Below, piece by piece: positions 1 through 11,990 of a stretch of 64,000 nucleotides of DNA; within the stretch, counting starts at the first letter, position 1; every line of letters begins with the position of its first letter. This stretch comes from Sporothrix humicola. Its lineage: Eukaryota; Ascomycota; Sordariomycetes; Ophiostomatales; Ophiostomataceae. The notes beneath the pieces were generated by a model, which saw nothing but the letters and a program-made list of their open reading frames with translations, was not told the DNA's origin and made no database searches. The position numbers were made by a program, and so were the translations under genes. The stretch covers positions 248,001-312,000 of the forward strand of contig WNYE01000044.1 of NCBI GenBank assembly GCA_021396245.1, read 5' to 3'.

Positions 1-1427
1 GGCTTTGGGGCTATCGCTGGAACCGTGCGCTCGTTTCGTGGGAGTGCGATGTCTTCGTTTGAGTGTGTTGTCGCGATTATGGTGTTTGTGTTGACAAGAT
101 GTAATTGACTTGCAGTTGACGTTTTGTCGCGAAAATGTGTTTGCGCGTTGTTGCCATTAATGAGCCTAGACGCGTCGCTGGGGTGATTATCTTATCGCGC
201 CACGGCCGCTCTTTCTCCAACGGCCCCGCCATTTTCTGGCAGTTGGCGGGAAGGACGCTACAACACGGCAGGAGCCATCGCCGACATGCCGTCATTGATC
301 TACAAACTTGTCGTGGTGGAAGATTCAATTTAAGATAATTTCCAAGATATTTGAGGCTCAATGTACTTTATGGTTTCATTCGTTGACTTTGACTCCTTGT
401 TACCAGGCGCATGTTTGCCTCATCTGATGTCTAACCATCCACCATAAACAAAGCCGACAAAGACAATGGTGACAAAGTGTACTCCGTACTGTGTATATCG
501 CTCCTTCCACTCTTCTCTGCGGCTGCCTCGTCGTTCGTTCCTAAATAGTCGGTCTGATAAACTATCGTGGCTGTCTCGTGAGCCAAGCTCCTTCTGCGGG
601 CCGTTGTCGATCGCCCCTACCGCTTTCGCCAAATAGTCACATGCCCGCAGTTACGTCGCGCACACGGGCAGCTGCTTGGTGGTCTGCAGGCCGAGGAGTT
701 CGTCAACTCCTTCCCTGCTTCTCCATCTCTCCCAAACCTCACTTTCCCCCCTCTTTCTTATCCTCTCCTTCCCTCTTCTGTCGTGCACTTTTGCGAAATG
801 CAAGGGAGGGTAGCCATACATCAGTGTAATTAGTGGTCTTAGCGCCATGCAGCTGCTAGACGCCCCTCAGTTTCCCCCAACAAAAGTTGCTCCAAACCCT
901 AAATCGCAGCTCAACACAGCGCCATGCGCGGTTCGTGTCACGGCTCGTCGCACCCTGGCTTCAGTCAATTACAGCGCTGTGACGGCCTGGCGACGTATGA
1001 CATGGGGGCGAGCGCGTGCGCGGAGGTGGCGGAAAGGGTGGAGTTTCATGGGTGCCTGCTCCAGTTCCTTCCTTGTTAATAGCTGGCAGGTTTTTTGTCC
1101 GGTCCTCCCCAAACCCGAACCTCTCGCTGCTTCCGTAGTCTCTTGTCTGACGAGCAACTTCCACTCTCAACCTCCTCTATCCGCGTTAAGGAACTTTGGT
1201 TCCCTTTCTTTGTCTCTCCTCTATCGTACCTTTCCTCGTACTCATATTCCTCACCACACAACATCGACGATAGCCACGATCACGGCAACGGCCTTTTCTT
1301 TTCTTTCGCATCCTTACAATCCCGACGACACATAACCGAACACGATCTCCCCACTTTCGTTGCGAACCGCACACCGACTCGACTTTTCTGTTCCTCTCTT
1401 CCGCGCCACCCACACACGACATCCAAA
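1..1427. other. Non-coding region upstream of FIS1
   Basis: No credible coding region is seen. The last ~700 bases become strongly pyrimidine-rich on the + strand, which fits a promoter and 5' leader for the FIS1 gene that follows. One exact copy of the recurrent 9-mer TACTCCGTA lies at 480-488. The open frames here are low-complexity and run on both strands over the same bases, so I treat them as chance. Confidence 0.6.
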
Positions 1428-2300
1428 ATGACGGCTCTACCATGTACGTCCTGCGATCAGCTCTTTTGAAGCTTTTCATGGCTCCTCTAGCCCTTTAACC
1501 ATCTGGATTTCCTATTTTTGACTTGCTGAACACCTGCTAACCGTGATCTTCTTCCTGCTCTCCAGACGCTGTAGATGCGGAGACGTACGTCTAGATAGCT
1601 TCCCTTGTCCTCCCTGGCTTCACCCCGGCCACCCTCCCCTGTCCTTTCCTGAGATGTATCCGGCTGCCCGAACTACGAACTACTGGATCCTGCTCCGATC
1701 GTGCGGCACGGTATTGGTCTTCTTCGCGCGCAATCTTGGGACGCGATCCCTTGTCAATGCGGTCTGCCGCCAATGCCGTGCCGCCTCGGCTGGAGCATGT
1801 TCATGGGCCGGTGCACGATACATTTTAATATGCCTACCCGCAGATACAGTTGCTAACCTACCTTTCTTTATAGTTCGCTCAACCCCGCAGAGCTCCAAGT
1901 GCTGCGCACCCAGTATGAAAAGGAGGGCGACATGGTCGGCGTCCAGACAAAGTTCAACTTTGCATGGGGCCTTGTCAAGTCCAGCGCACGCGCGGACCAG
2001 CAGCAGGGCGTTATGCTGCTGACCGAGATCTTCCGCACCTCCCCCGAACGCCGCCGCGAGTGCCTGTATTATCTGGCGCTCGGCAACTACAAGCTCGGCA
2101 ACTATGCCGAGGCCCGCCGCTACAATGACCTGCTGCTCGAGAAGGAGCCCACGAACCAGCAAGCATCGAACCTCAACACGCTCATCGACGACAAGGTGCA
2201 GAAGGAGGGCCTCGTGGGCGTCGCCATTGTGAGCGGCATCGCCGTTGTGGCCGGCGTCGTCGGCGGTGTCTTGCTGCGCAACATTGGCCGCCGGAGGTGA
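1428..2300 (+). CDS. FIS1: Mitochondrial fission 1 protein (Fis1)
   Basis: Tail-anchored outer mitochondrial and peroxisomal membrane protein. In fungi Fis1 recruits the dynamin Dnm1 through the adaptor Mdv1 to divide the organelle. I read three exons: 1428-1443, a 19-base micro-exon at 1566-1584, and 1874-2300; both introns start GTACGT and end AG. The spliced product is 153 aa, the usual fungal length. It begins MTALPYAVDAE and continues into the TPR-like bundle (about residues 20-120, with LRTQYEKEGDM and a YYLALGNYKLGNY repeat). A glycine/valine-rich membrane anchor follows at about 126-148, ending in the basic tail RNIGRRR, as expected for tail-anchored targeting. The start is chosen because the N-terminal arm matches the family only when both small exons are joined. 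The first two exons are short and could be missed by gene finders. The next gene is about 2.9 kb away, so co-regulation is not suggested. Confidence 0.95.
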
Positions 2301-5245
2301 TTTTAAGCATCAAGTGCCAAGCGTGTCGACACGACAGTCTTCGACAACAAAATCTAATGCATCCAACAAGCAACAAAAAAGCTGGAACTTTTTACTACAT
2401 CTGGGCTGGGAGGGGAAGGGCAAGGGGAGTTTATTTTGCATATTTGCTTTTTTAACAACGGTTCTCGACATTTTGCCTTTTCGACTCTTTATTTTGGCAA
2501 TTACTCTTTTCTCATCTCTTTCTGTCGCCATTGTTCGTGCTCGTTGCATTGTGTCGCCGACTCCTTTTCTCGTCGAATTCTCTGTTTCTTTCTCTTCCGA
2601 ATAATGACCATAACAAGCCACGCCCGACTGCTGCATCTTGCACCGACACCTCGACATCTATATCAACAAATATCACAACAAAAATCACAACAAAAAATTG
2701 AAAAATTCAAATCAAATTCACATTATAAAAATCAAACAATAAGGGAACGGACAGGAATGAATTCCTAAGAAATAAACGTACACTGCAGGGTGCTCTCTCT
2801 CTTCTGTCCCCACGGCAAAGGACGAAAAGAGGGGCATAACCGTCCCGAACCAACGCCACTCCGTATATAACCAAACTACATATGAATCGAAATGATTTTA
2901 CGTTCAGCCTTGTGTGCTTTGTGTGTTTCTTCGTGCGTGTGTTTTGTGCACTTTTGAGTCTGCCTCGTGTTTGTCGCCTTGAGACCTTGAGGTTGTGTGT
3001 CTTCAACGTGACCCAGAGTTGCAGCCTCAGCCTTCTCGCATGTCTTGGAATACAATGGAATCTTAGTCTGGCCATTTTCATGCAGACTCCCTGCAGGTGA
3101 TGAAAAGCGGCAACCAAAAAATACAAGCGAAAATGCCCACATGCACGTTAAAAGCCAGGCGAGCAGGGTATAACATAGACATGGCCTAAAAGTCAACAGC
3201 CTATGAGCTGGAGGGGATTTGCAGACATGTAGACGAACACACCGCATGCAGTCCTGTGAGACTAGGGCAGAAATATGTAAAAATATTTCTGCAATTTTAA
3301 GATATCCGTTACAGCTACAGTGTATTTTATGCACGAATATTGTAACTTGACATTCCGGGCCATGATACACTTTTACTAGTATTGCTTTTGATTTTCTCTT
3401 GGTTTATTCTCAGAATCTAATTTCAAAATGAATACAATACTTTTCTCAGAAAATACCGGGTGGCAAGGTTTTAGTCTCCGAATCCAGACGGGACTCTGCT
3501 GCCTCCTTGGCCTCCCAAGTAATTGCCACTCATACACAACCTTTTCGGGGGACGGACGACGACCCCGTTTCAACCGGCGCAACATCACTACCATCTCACT
3601 GTTGTAATCGTAGAAACCAGATATTTGGCTTTTTGGTGATTTGAGTCTCACAGTGCCGGCAGCTCCGCCAGTGAGGTTGTCGGTCGTTCTTGCCCCTGTT
3701 CCTATTGAAGACGCTATTCTTACGTCACCACGGGAAAGAGCCAAGATTTAAGGATATTGACACTTACAACGTATCTTACAACGTATTCTTTAAATCTCAC
3801 AAAGTGTCTTTAAAACACATCTCCAAATGAGATAACTGCTTATCCATAAAAGACAAATCACAGGGTTCCCCGTGACAAAGTAACAGCGCATCTAGCAGAT
3901 ACGGAGGCGTGTCATATGCCGCCTGTCTGTTTAGTCGACAGCCGCTACAGTCTACAAAATATGCCCAACACACCTCGGCCACGCACTAGAAACATGCCGG
4001 GCACGTTCTGGCACCGTGTATGTCGTACACTGGCTCTTCCACGGCTTCCAGAATTCGAGAACAGCTAATCTCCACAGTGTCGGCCACAGGCTATGTTTCC
4101 GATTTTGGGTGGCTAAATCTGTGTCTGCGCCCTTTTTGTCCTCTTTTTTTTTTCGCTCTTTCTTGTCTTTTTGTCTCGTTTATTCATTTCTATATTTTTG
4201 TCACATTTCTTTCACTTTTGCATCCTTTTGCGTCTCTTTCTCCCCTCCCTTGCCTCAACTTGTGCATCTTTTTCGTCACGTTTACGTCGTCAAAGGGACA
4301 GTGCCAATAGCAGTCTAGTTGACATCTATACACTGTGCGCTCCCGGCCGCACCTGCCGTTCTTTCGCCATCACAAATCAGCCGCAGACCTCCTTCCACCA
4401 AATCCGACATATCCACCAAAAAAAGGGTCCTCTCATAGGACAAGACACAACGCAACAGCGGAGCGTGTGAGGTAGAAGAACAACCGAGAAGCAAGAGGGC
4501 TGGCTGTCCCTCTCTCTTCCCCTCGTCATTCTCTTTCGTCTGTTTGCACTCACGCAAACCTGAAAAGAGCGACGCCCAACCAAAAACCTCACCGGTGTCT
4601 CACCTGCAGAACGCCCCCCTTGGCTGCGCCCTGGTTTCTGTCCATCCGCCGCCATTTCATTATTTTCGACTGCAACTTCTCTATTCTCCTTCACCTCGCA
4701 CTCACTCTCATTAAGTGCACGGCTGTTCTGATACAAAATCATTTGTGCGGCTCTTGAAATTCGATTGCCGGCCATTTGCTAGCCCGTCCAGCAACTTAGG
4801 CAAGTGGGTCCGCTGTCCGCTGGGTTCCGCCTTCCTTCTTCTCTCTCCTTCCCGGCGCTTCGACCCAACACCTTGGGCGTCGAACCCGACAACTTTCCCA
4901 GGGTGGCTCTTTCTCCGAATCAAAACCTCCCATAAACACGAACCTCTTCTCCGACAACCTTCTTTCGCGCCTCTTGACTATCAACGGAGCCTCTCCCTAT
5001 CCATCCCCCTTTATCGCCTCCGTTTGCCCTATTCTTCAGCAACCGAGCACATACAAATTCCGGCATCATCGCTATCTCTCGGCTTTTGCCGTCTGCCCGC
5101 TTCGCCTCGGCTCTCCTGTCACGGGAGCAGCTAGAAAGGGCAAAGATAAGGCAGCTCTGAGGCAGTCCTGCGAGTTCGTCTACTTCAGCGACTGCCGGTG
5201 CTGCAACCTCGTGCGTTTCCTGCACGGAGAGACCAGTCGGCCGCC
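2301..5245. other. Intergenic region, FIS1 to RING ligase
   Basis: No gene is seen in these 2.9 kb. The first 400 bases are AT-rich and likely hold the FIS1 3' UTR. An A-rich stretch at 2650-2730 repeats ATCACAACAAAA. The middle (3100-4000) is AT-rich with a duplicated TTACAACGTAT at 3764-3786. From about 4140 the + strand becomes strongly C/T-rich up to 5240, consistent with the promoter and leader of the gene at 5246. A near-copy of the recurrent 9-mer (CACTCCGTA) is at about 2857. Confidence 0.5.
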
Positions 5246-7972
5246 ATGGCGTCGGCGTTTTCCCGAAACCAGCAACGCCTGGCTCCCCGCGAGGGCTACG
5301 ATGTCGCGTTTTGTCACAACTGCTTCCACGAGTGGTATCTTAACGTCGGTGCCACATCGCCGCCGCCGCCATGTCCTCGCTGTGAGGCCGAGGTGGTCGA
5401 GATTGTGAGTTTGGTCCCTCCAACCCTTGTTGTTTAGCCGGGTTCACGCCTGCCTCACTCGGCATCGCCATTTCTAGTTCTAACCACAAGATATCAACGT
5501 TTGCAGGTCGAACAAGACACAGAGAATGATCCTCGCGGCTTCCAACAACCCGGCGGCTTGCCCATGTTTGCCGAGGTCCTTATGGGCCTCTCCGGCCTCG
5601 GCTCTATGGCCCGCCCCGGCAACCGGTCCGGCAGCCAGATGAGCGACGCTGGTCTCGACAATCACGGCAATCGCACAGAGAACAGCCACGACGGACGCGA
5701 CCGCAACGCACCCTACAACCCGTTCTCCAACCCCGGCGACCCAGTCCATATGCACGGCATCACCCAGGAAGAAATCGACCAGCTTCACGACCTGAACAAC
5801 AGCCTCGACGACGATGATGACGATGACTATGACGACCTGTACGACGATCCAGACGAGGCTGATATTGACGAGGAAGAGTACCACGGGCCTAACAACCTCT
5901 ACATGTACCGCACCACCCAACGGTTCGATGCCGCCAACCCAGATAGCCAAGCTTCTTCTGGTGATGGTTCAATACCACAGACACGAGGAGCGCGTCAGGA
6001 GGCAGCACAGCCACAGCAGGAACCCCAAGATCCACAAAACCCGCCACGACGGACACCGGCCGCCGACCCAGCAGACCCCAATGCCATGATTAACACATTC
6101 CTGCAGTTCATGCACGGTTTGAGCGACGGCAACCGGACCGGCCGATCCGGGCCTGAAACGCTGTTTTCCGGCGGGGGTGCGAACAACGACGGCGGTCAGC
6201 CCGGTGCTCCTCGCGTTACTACCACACAGCGGCACCAGACAACGACCATCAACACGAACTTTGGCACAACTAGGTTTACGATAGCCACAGGGCCCTTGCA
6301 ACGAGATGGCACAGGCAACTTTAACACCGTCTTTGCCAATATCATGGGTAACCTTGGCCCGCCGAACGTGGACGGCCAGAACAACCAGAACAACCAGAAC
6401 CGACGAGGACCAGGTGCCAATGGTGGCAATGGCACCCTGCCTCCGTTCCACGACGCCCTACAAAACCTGCTCGCTATGATCGTCGGCCAGGGCGCCGCTG
6501 CATATAACGGTGACGCGGTCCACTCGGACGAGGCTCTCGACCGTATCATAACCATGCTCATGGAGAACAACCGCGGTCCGACCGGCGCCCCACCTGCCGC
6601 ACAGTCGGCGCTCGATGCGCTCGAGCGCAAAAAGGTCGATGCCAAGATGCTGGAGCCGGACGGCCATGCCGAGTGCACGATCTGCATCACGGAGGTGAAC
6701 CTGGGCGAGGAGATTCTGTTTCTGCCATGCAAACACTGGTTCCACGAGGAGTGTGTTGTGACATGGCTGCGGCAGCACAACACTTGTCCTGTGTGCCGGC
6801 ACGCCATCGCCGCAGAGACCGCCAACAGTGGTGCGAATGCAAATGCAAATACGAATGCAAATGCAAATTCCAACACGCCAAACAATGCCCCTGGTGCGAC
6901 GCAAGCCGGTGCAGCAGGCCAACAGCCACGGCCACAGCAGCCACCGCTACCACGCAATATGTCCGACTTTATACGTAGCGGTATCAGCATCCCCCCGACC
7001 AACCCTGAAGATCCGACACACTTGGACAACCGCCGTCGAATGCACCAGCAGCTCCACCAGGCTCGTCTAAACGCCATCCGAGCCTCTGCAAACCTTCCGC
7101 CTGAGAATGGTCCGGCAGGTCCCTTTGGGCCATTCGGTGCTTTCAGCCGGTCGCCTGCTGGGTCGCCCTTTACCGGCTCACCCTTCAATGGATCGCCGTT
7201 CAACATCCCGTCCCCGTCGCCGACACCGCCGACGGGCGCCGGTTCCAACAACACAACGCCTTCGTCTTCGCACAATGCCAGCCACTATCGGAGCTCGCGT
7301 GTGCCGGAACGCGAAGCTGCCGCTGAGCGCGAGCGCCGGCGCCGCGATTCACACTCGCCCGTGTCCGGCCATCCCACCGCCACAACGACTTCGTCGTCGA
7401 CATCGACAGGTTCGTCGTCCACCCGCCACCGCTTCAACTGGTCGTCGCAGAACTACCGCCTCAGAGAACAGCGCGAGCAGCGCGAACAACAACAGCGTGA
7501 ACAGCAGCGCGAGCACCAGGCGCATATTAGTGCGTGGATGGACTATGACGAGGAGTCTCCCAACCAGTCACAGGGTCAACAAGGCCAGACGCAGACACAG
7601 AGTGGCACCGGCAGCAATGGCTCCAGCCACTATTTCTGGTACAGCAGCATGGGACCGACGCACTCGGGGATGCCAAACAACAGAAGAAATAGCAGCAACG
7701 CGACTGACCCCAGCCCTGGTGGCGCTTTTGACGGAGCGGGCGACCGTGCTGCCCATATCAACATCCAGTTGCCCGGTTTGACTAGCATGTTTGCAGGCAA
7801 TGCTGGCGGCGTTGATCCAAGCAGCGGCGGAAACGAGAGCCACAGCTCCCACAACGCCGGCAACGACCAAAATAGCAACAATAACAACGGCGGCGGCGGT
7901 GGGTTCTTTAGCAACCTCTTCCGGGGTCTCGGCGGCGGTAACGCATCGTCAAGCACACGGCGCCGCTCATAA
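5246..7972 (+). CDS. Zinc-ribbon / RING-H2 E3 ubiquitin ligase
   Basis: Predicted E3 ubiquitin ligase of 874 aa. Two exons, 5246-5404 and 5507-7972, are joined in phase 0 across a 102-base intron (GTGAGT...TTGCAG). The N-terminus carries a four-cysteine zinc ribbon (C23, C26, C43, C46), and residues 443-483 form a complete RING-H2 (C443, C446, C461, H463, H466, C469, C480, C483). The ribbon plus distal RING-H2 order resembles metazoan RNF115/RNF126, in which the ribbon binds ubiquitin; applying that here is inference. The rest is disordered: a D/E tract near residues 155-180, Asn/Ala repeats just after the RING, and long Ser/Gln/Asn/Gly-rich tails. The protein is far longer than its animal counterparts (about 300 aa) because of this filler. 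I chose ATG 5246 because it sits directly before the zinc ribbon in a good context (GCCATGG). The substrate is unknown. Confidence 0.9.
6833..6871 (+). repeat. In-frame AATGCA-type hexamer repeat
   Basis: Six imperfect copies of a GCAAAT/GCGAAT hexamer within the RING ligase gene. They encode alternating Asn and Ala/Thr/Ser directly after the last RING cysteine. The 6-bp unit preserves the frame, so length changes would alter only the linker. Confidence 0.8.
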
Positions 7973-7998
7973 AGCTGAAAGGAACAGGGGAACAGATC

Positions 7999-8028
7999 AA
8001 AAAAAAAAAAAAAAAAAAAGAAAAAAAA
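7999..8028 (+). repeat. Poly-A tract
   Basis: A run of 21 A (7999-8019), a G, then 8 more A, beginning 27 bases after the stop codon of the RING ligase. It is a genomic homopolymer. Its place just after a stop codon is reminiscent of a retroposed poly-A tail, but the gene has an intron, so retroposition of that gene is excluded. Confidence 0.85.
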
Positions 8029-11000
8029 GACAGGAAAATGGAAACAAATGATAGATCAGTAAGGATCGGGCAAAATCATAGAAGGCGGGTGGCCAAGGCT
8101 GTCTTTTTGCTCACATCTGTATCTGTTTTTCTTTTCGGTTTGGGAGTCGTTATCTTTTGTTAGATGTCACCTTTGACTTTTGCAGGTGCACATGAATGTT
8201 TTCTTTTTATTCTCCTTACATTACGGCCTATGATGACAGCATTTCAACGATGGTTTTTACCTCTCATGTCACCTTTTTTCTTTCGCCCCTTCTTGCTACT
8301 AGCTCTTTTAATGACTTTTGATTATCCAACTCGTTTCAGGCCTCCTTTTCACATTACTGCGTTTGCCTTCTCAATATGATCAGACATGTATTCTTACTAG
8401 ACATTATTTATTATCATGAACATAAATATTTTACAATCTTACGAATACTCTTTTCATTGAACGTACATTGTATTTTTCTAAAGAAAAAAGAACAGGCAGA
8501 ACTTCAGTGTAAGAACTTGCCCACTCTCTTGGCCAAGCAAATACGACATTTGGGACAAAAACAGCCCCCTGCTCGCTCACAAATATGCAACGATGATTCA
8601 TGGCGAGCCAATTTCCCCTCATCTTTGGATGGCCCAAGCAAAGCGGCAGTATTTTCGTCTTTGAAAATAAAATGAAATAAAAGGTTCGAGGCAGGCTTGA
8701 AAGATCCGGAGCTCAAACCGGCTTTCACTTCAACAAAAACTGCCTCTCGGCCGACGCGATCACCGTTCAAAAAGCCAAGAAGCCGACTTGTGTGCATCCT
8801 CCTTCCTTCGACTATTGTAGTCCCCCAAAGTAAGTACAGACAATTAAGTAATCTTACTCTTTCCAAGTAGCTGTGTTCTGAATACCGACATATGTCCAGC
8901 GCTTCGGGCTCCTGCCTTTTGCAGTTGGTAAAGTGTCAGATTCCGTATCGAGGGCAAGAAGGCTAGCCGTCGGGGAAGACCCGCTACGCGAGCCCTGGGC
9001 CCAGCCGTACTTGCGTGTACTCTAGTGACGGCCATGGCCAAAATATAGCGGCATTCACTGAACCGGTACTTTAGGTACTTTCACTCGTTGCGCTCGGCTC
9101 GGCTAGGATTGTGGAAACCAGGCTGTCACTGTCCTCCGAGCATTTTGTACCACAGTATCTGTAAACACGTCCTCGAAATTCTTTATCCAGCATTCTTCTT
9201 CACGACATCAATCCTTCAGACTATTTCAGTGACAAATCTGAATTCCTCTTGGCTTCTTATTTTATTCTCTTTATTTTCATATTGCCCTGTTCATCCATAA
9301 TGTTTTTGACATCTCCTCGGCTTCCTCCCACCTTTCTTTTTTCGTCTCTCTATTTTTCTTTTTTTCCACTCCCAACGTCCCACAATGCATTATTTGTCAC
9401 GATGATGTATTTCATATTTAGCTTCCCGCCGCTCGTTTGGACATCTAGATCCTCTTGAGATCCAGCCTTGCTCCTTCTTGCCACCAAAAAAAAATGTGTG
9501 AGAATGTTGAACTCGTTCGCTTGAGGAACTTCTTTTTTCTTTTCACATCCCAAACAGGACAAGGAATACATGGCAGAAGCAAGCCCACCAACACATTACA
9601 TCCTTGTAGTTGTGAGTGGGACCCGACGCCCGATCCGATAGGGGAGCACTACGCTGGGCCTGGCCTAGCCTGCCCATGATGCACTCAGACAACTCCCAAA
9701 AGCGGATTGCCGTGGTTGGTTATCCGAACGCTCATCGCTACTTAGCAGAGTCCCGACATGCCTAGAGGCCGTTGAGCATATCAACTTGTGATTTTGCTTG
9801 TGTTTAAGGGCAGTCCAGTGTCTTTGGTTTTTCTTACCATGTCTTTTCTGGTTAAATCGCCAGCTGACGTGCGTCCAAAAAGGCCGCTATTTGCAAAGCG
9901 CCCTGTCTAAAAGGTAATTCTGCTCATCAGCTTTGCATCTCTCCCCCCTCCTCGGCGATTCCTCCGAGCCTTTTTTGCCAAGCAATCTTGACCGTGCTTT
10001 TTGTGCTGGTCTTTTCCTCCTCTCCTCTTCTGCTTTTCCTTTTCCTTTTCCTTTCACTTGACACAAGGAAAAGCGAAGTGCATCTCTGTCTTCCTCTTCT
10101 TTTCTTTTCTTTCCCTTTTCCTTGAATTTATGGGTCTTTCCAGTTGCGGCTCCGCAAGAGTCTCATGCCGTTTTCAAAAGACGGCCAAGCAAAGGTAGTG
10201 ATGAAAGCCGTTGAACCTTGGGAGGAGCTTTTTTCTGGCTTTCTGGCTCTTTTTTGGCACTTGCTTTCTTTTTGCTGCTGCTGTCCGTTCAGCGAACCAA
10301 AGACTGTTAGCTTTCACACAAACTCTCACTTGAAAGTCAACTCCACCATCAGCCTTTCTGTTTCTTACTGTCTTACCTTCTCAAAGCTCTTGTAAGATAC
10401 TATCCTCATCTGGAAGATCAATCACCCGCAATAGCCTATGCGGCTTTTCGAGGTTTCTCTGGCGGTGGGCTGTTGCAGGGCCTTTTACCGTTTCTGGGGA
10501 TTGCTAAAGACTCCTGATGCAGTCCCTTGTCAGTGGCGTTCCATTATCAAAAGCCAAACCGTAGACTGCAAAGCCGTTTTTTGTGCTTTCTTCAACCTTC
10601 CACGGCAGGCAATCTCCATGGAGCTGCATGAGACCGCCTTGTACCTTGTGGTCTTTTCTTCCTTGAAGACTCCACTCCTACCTCTGCACCACGTTTTTCC
10701 AATTCCTTCTGGCGTCAACAAAAGAGCACTATGTCGTAAAGTCCGAGAGATTCGTGTCTGGTGGATACTTTCATCTTGAGATTTTGATCATTTTTGGCCA
10801 GTTTTGACCATTCTTGATCAGGGCCCTCTCGATCTTCTCGTTTCCCCTTTCGGGGTATCCCGTCCTAGGGAGACCCAGTAACTCGCTCACCTTTGGGCAT
10901 TTGTCTCCTCCGACAGCCTCGGTGACGCCTCTCACATCTCCACTGTGATCGTGTCGTCCATCCTTCGCTCTGCTCATCGTCCGTCTTTCATCGTCAGTTC

Positions 11001-11736
11001 CAGCTGGACGGGAAGCTATCTCGAAGCTATCAGGGCTTGAAAACCGGGTACCTGGAACGTGCTTGGCGCGATGTGCCTTTCTGTGTCTTTCTGTGCCCCT
11101 TTGCTGCCCCTCGTTGTTTGTGATTTGCACCATTTGACTATTTGTGTTTATTTTAAGGTGACGACAAGGCGAAGACAAGGCGGAGGCAAAAAGTCGTCAG
11201 GGGTCTGCTCCACGACGTAATTTTATCCTTCATCCTTCACGGCAGTTTTTCTACTGCTCACTGGAGAACACTCTGGCCACCGCTATCCCACTTTCCACGT
11301 GTGTCTGTGCCAGCCCGGCAATCAGAAATACCAAACAATAATGAGTACATAGTATTCAGTACTTTGCAAAGGGGGCGTTGCACGGAGTATCTCGCGGAGT
11401 AACATGTTGCCACTTGGAACTTCAAACTCGACGTTGAAAGTGGCAATATACCGTGCTCCAAGTATCGATACATCGTCGGATGTCTGGCAACGGTCGTGTG
11501 TTGAATGGAGAAGTTTTGCAAGCAGTAATCCATCTCATCTCGCTCATCTCGTCAGCCTTGGATCGAGATATGTATATCAAATCTCCAGGAACAATAACCA
11601 TATCACTACGACATAAACCATATTGTGTTGTAGTAATAATAGTAGAACGGCCTGGGATCCGCTCAAATCAGTGTGACCCATTAGCACATATTTTATTTCT
11701 CGTTCGCAAGGCTCTGCATAGGATTCTGTATCCCCG

Positions 11737-11750
11737 AAGTATCGATACTT
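11737..11750. other. 14-bp perfect palindrome AAGTATCGATACTT
   Basis: A perfect 14-base palindrome. Its 10-base core GTATCGATAC occurs a second time at 11462-11471, 277 bases upstream. Two copies of a perfect palindrome so close together may be binding sites for a dimeric factor or remnants of a repeat. No gene is nearby, so no target can be named. Confidence 0.45.
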
Positions 11751-11927
11751 TTTCAAAACACGATATCATGCTGACTCTGCCCTATGGCCAAGGCTCGGTC
11801 ATGGCTGAGATCCGCCCGAGGAGCGTCCGGCCACCGGAGCTGGCGTTTTCCCTGCGCAGGTTATGTCATGGGCCTGGAGAATGGGGGAAGAGGAGAGTGT
11901 CATGTCTGGCATACTACATACCTGGCT

Positions 11928-11990
11928 GGATTTTGGGTGCATTTTGGATGGATTCTGGGTGCATTCTGGGCACACTGGGTGCATACAACC
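11928..11990 (+). repeat. Imperfect ~22-bp tandem duplication
   Basis: Units of the form GGATT(T/C)TGGGTGCATT(T/C)TGG occur back to back, followed by a shorter partial copy ending CTGGGTGCATA. The reading frame across it gives a Trp/His/Phe/Gly-rich peptide that is clearly a by-product of the repeat. Confidence 0.7.

Noticed and set aside
6196..7275. 359-residue minus-strand open frame
   Set aside because: Antisense to the RING ligase, whose RING and zinc ribbon are unmistakable on the + strand.
7999..8019. Poly-A tract as a retroposon tail
   Set aside because: The gene upstream contains an intron, and no target duplication was found around the tract.
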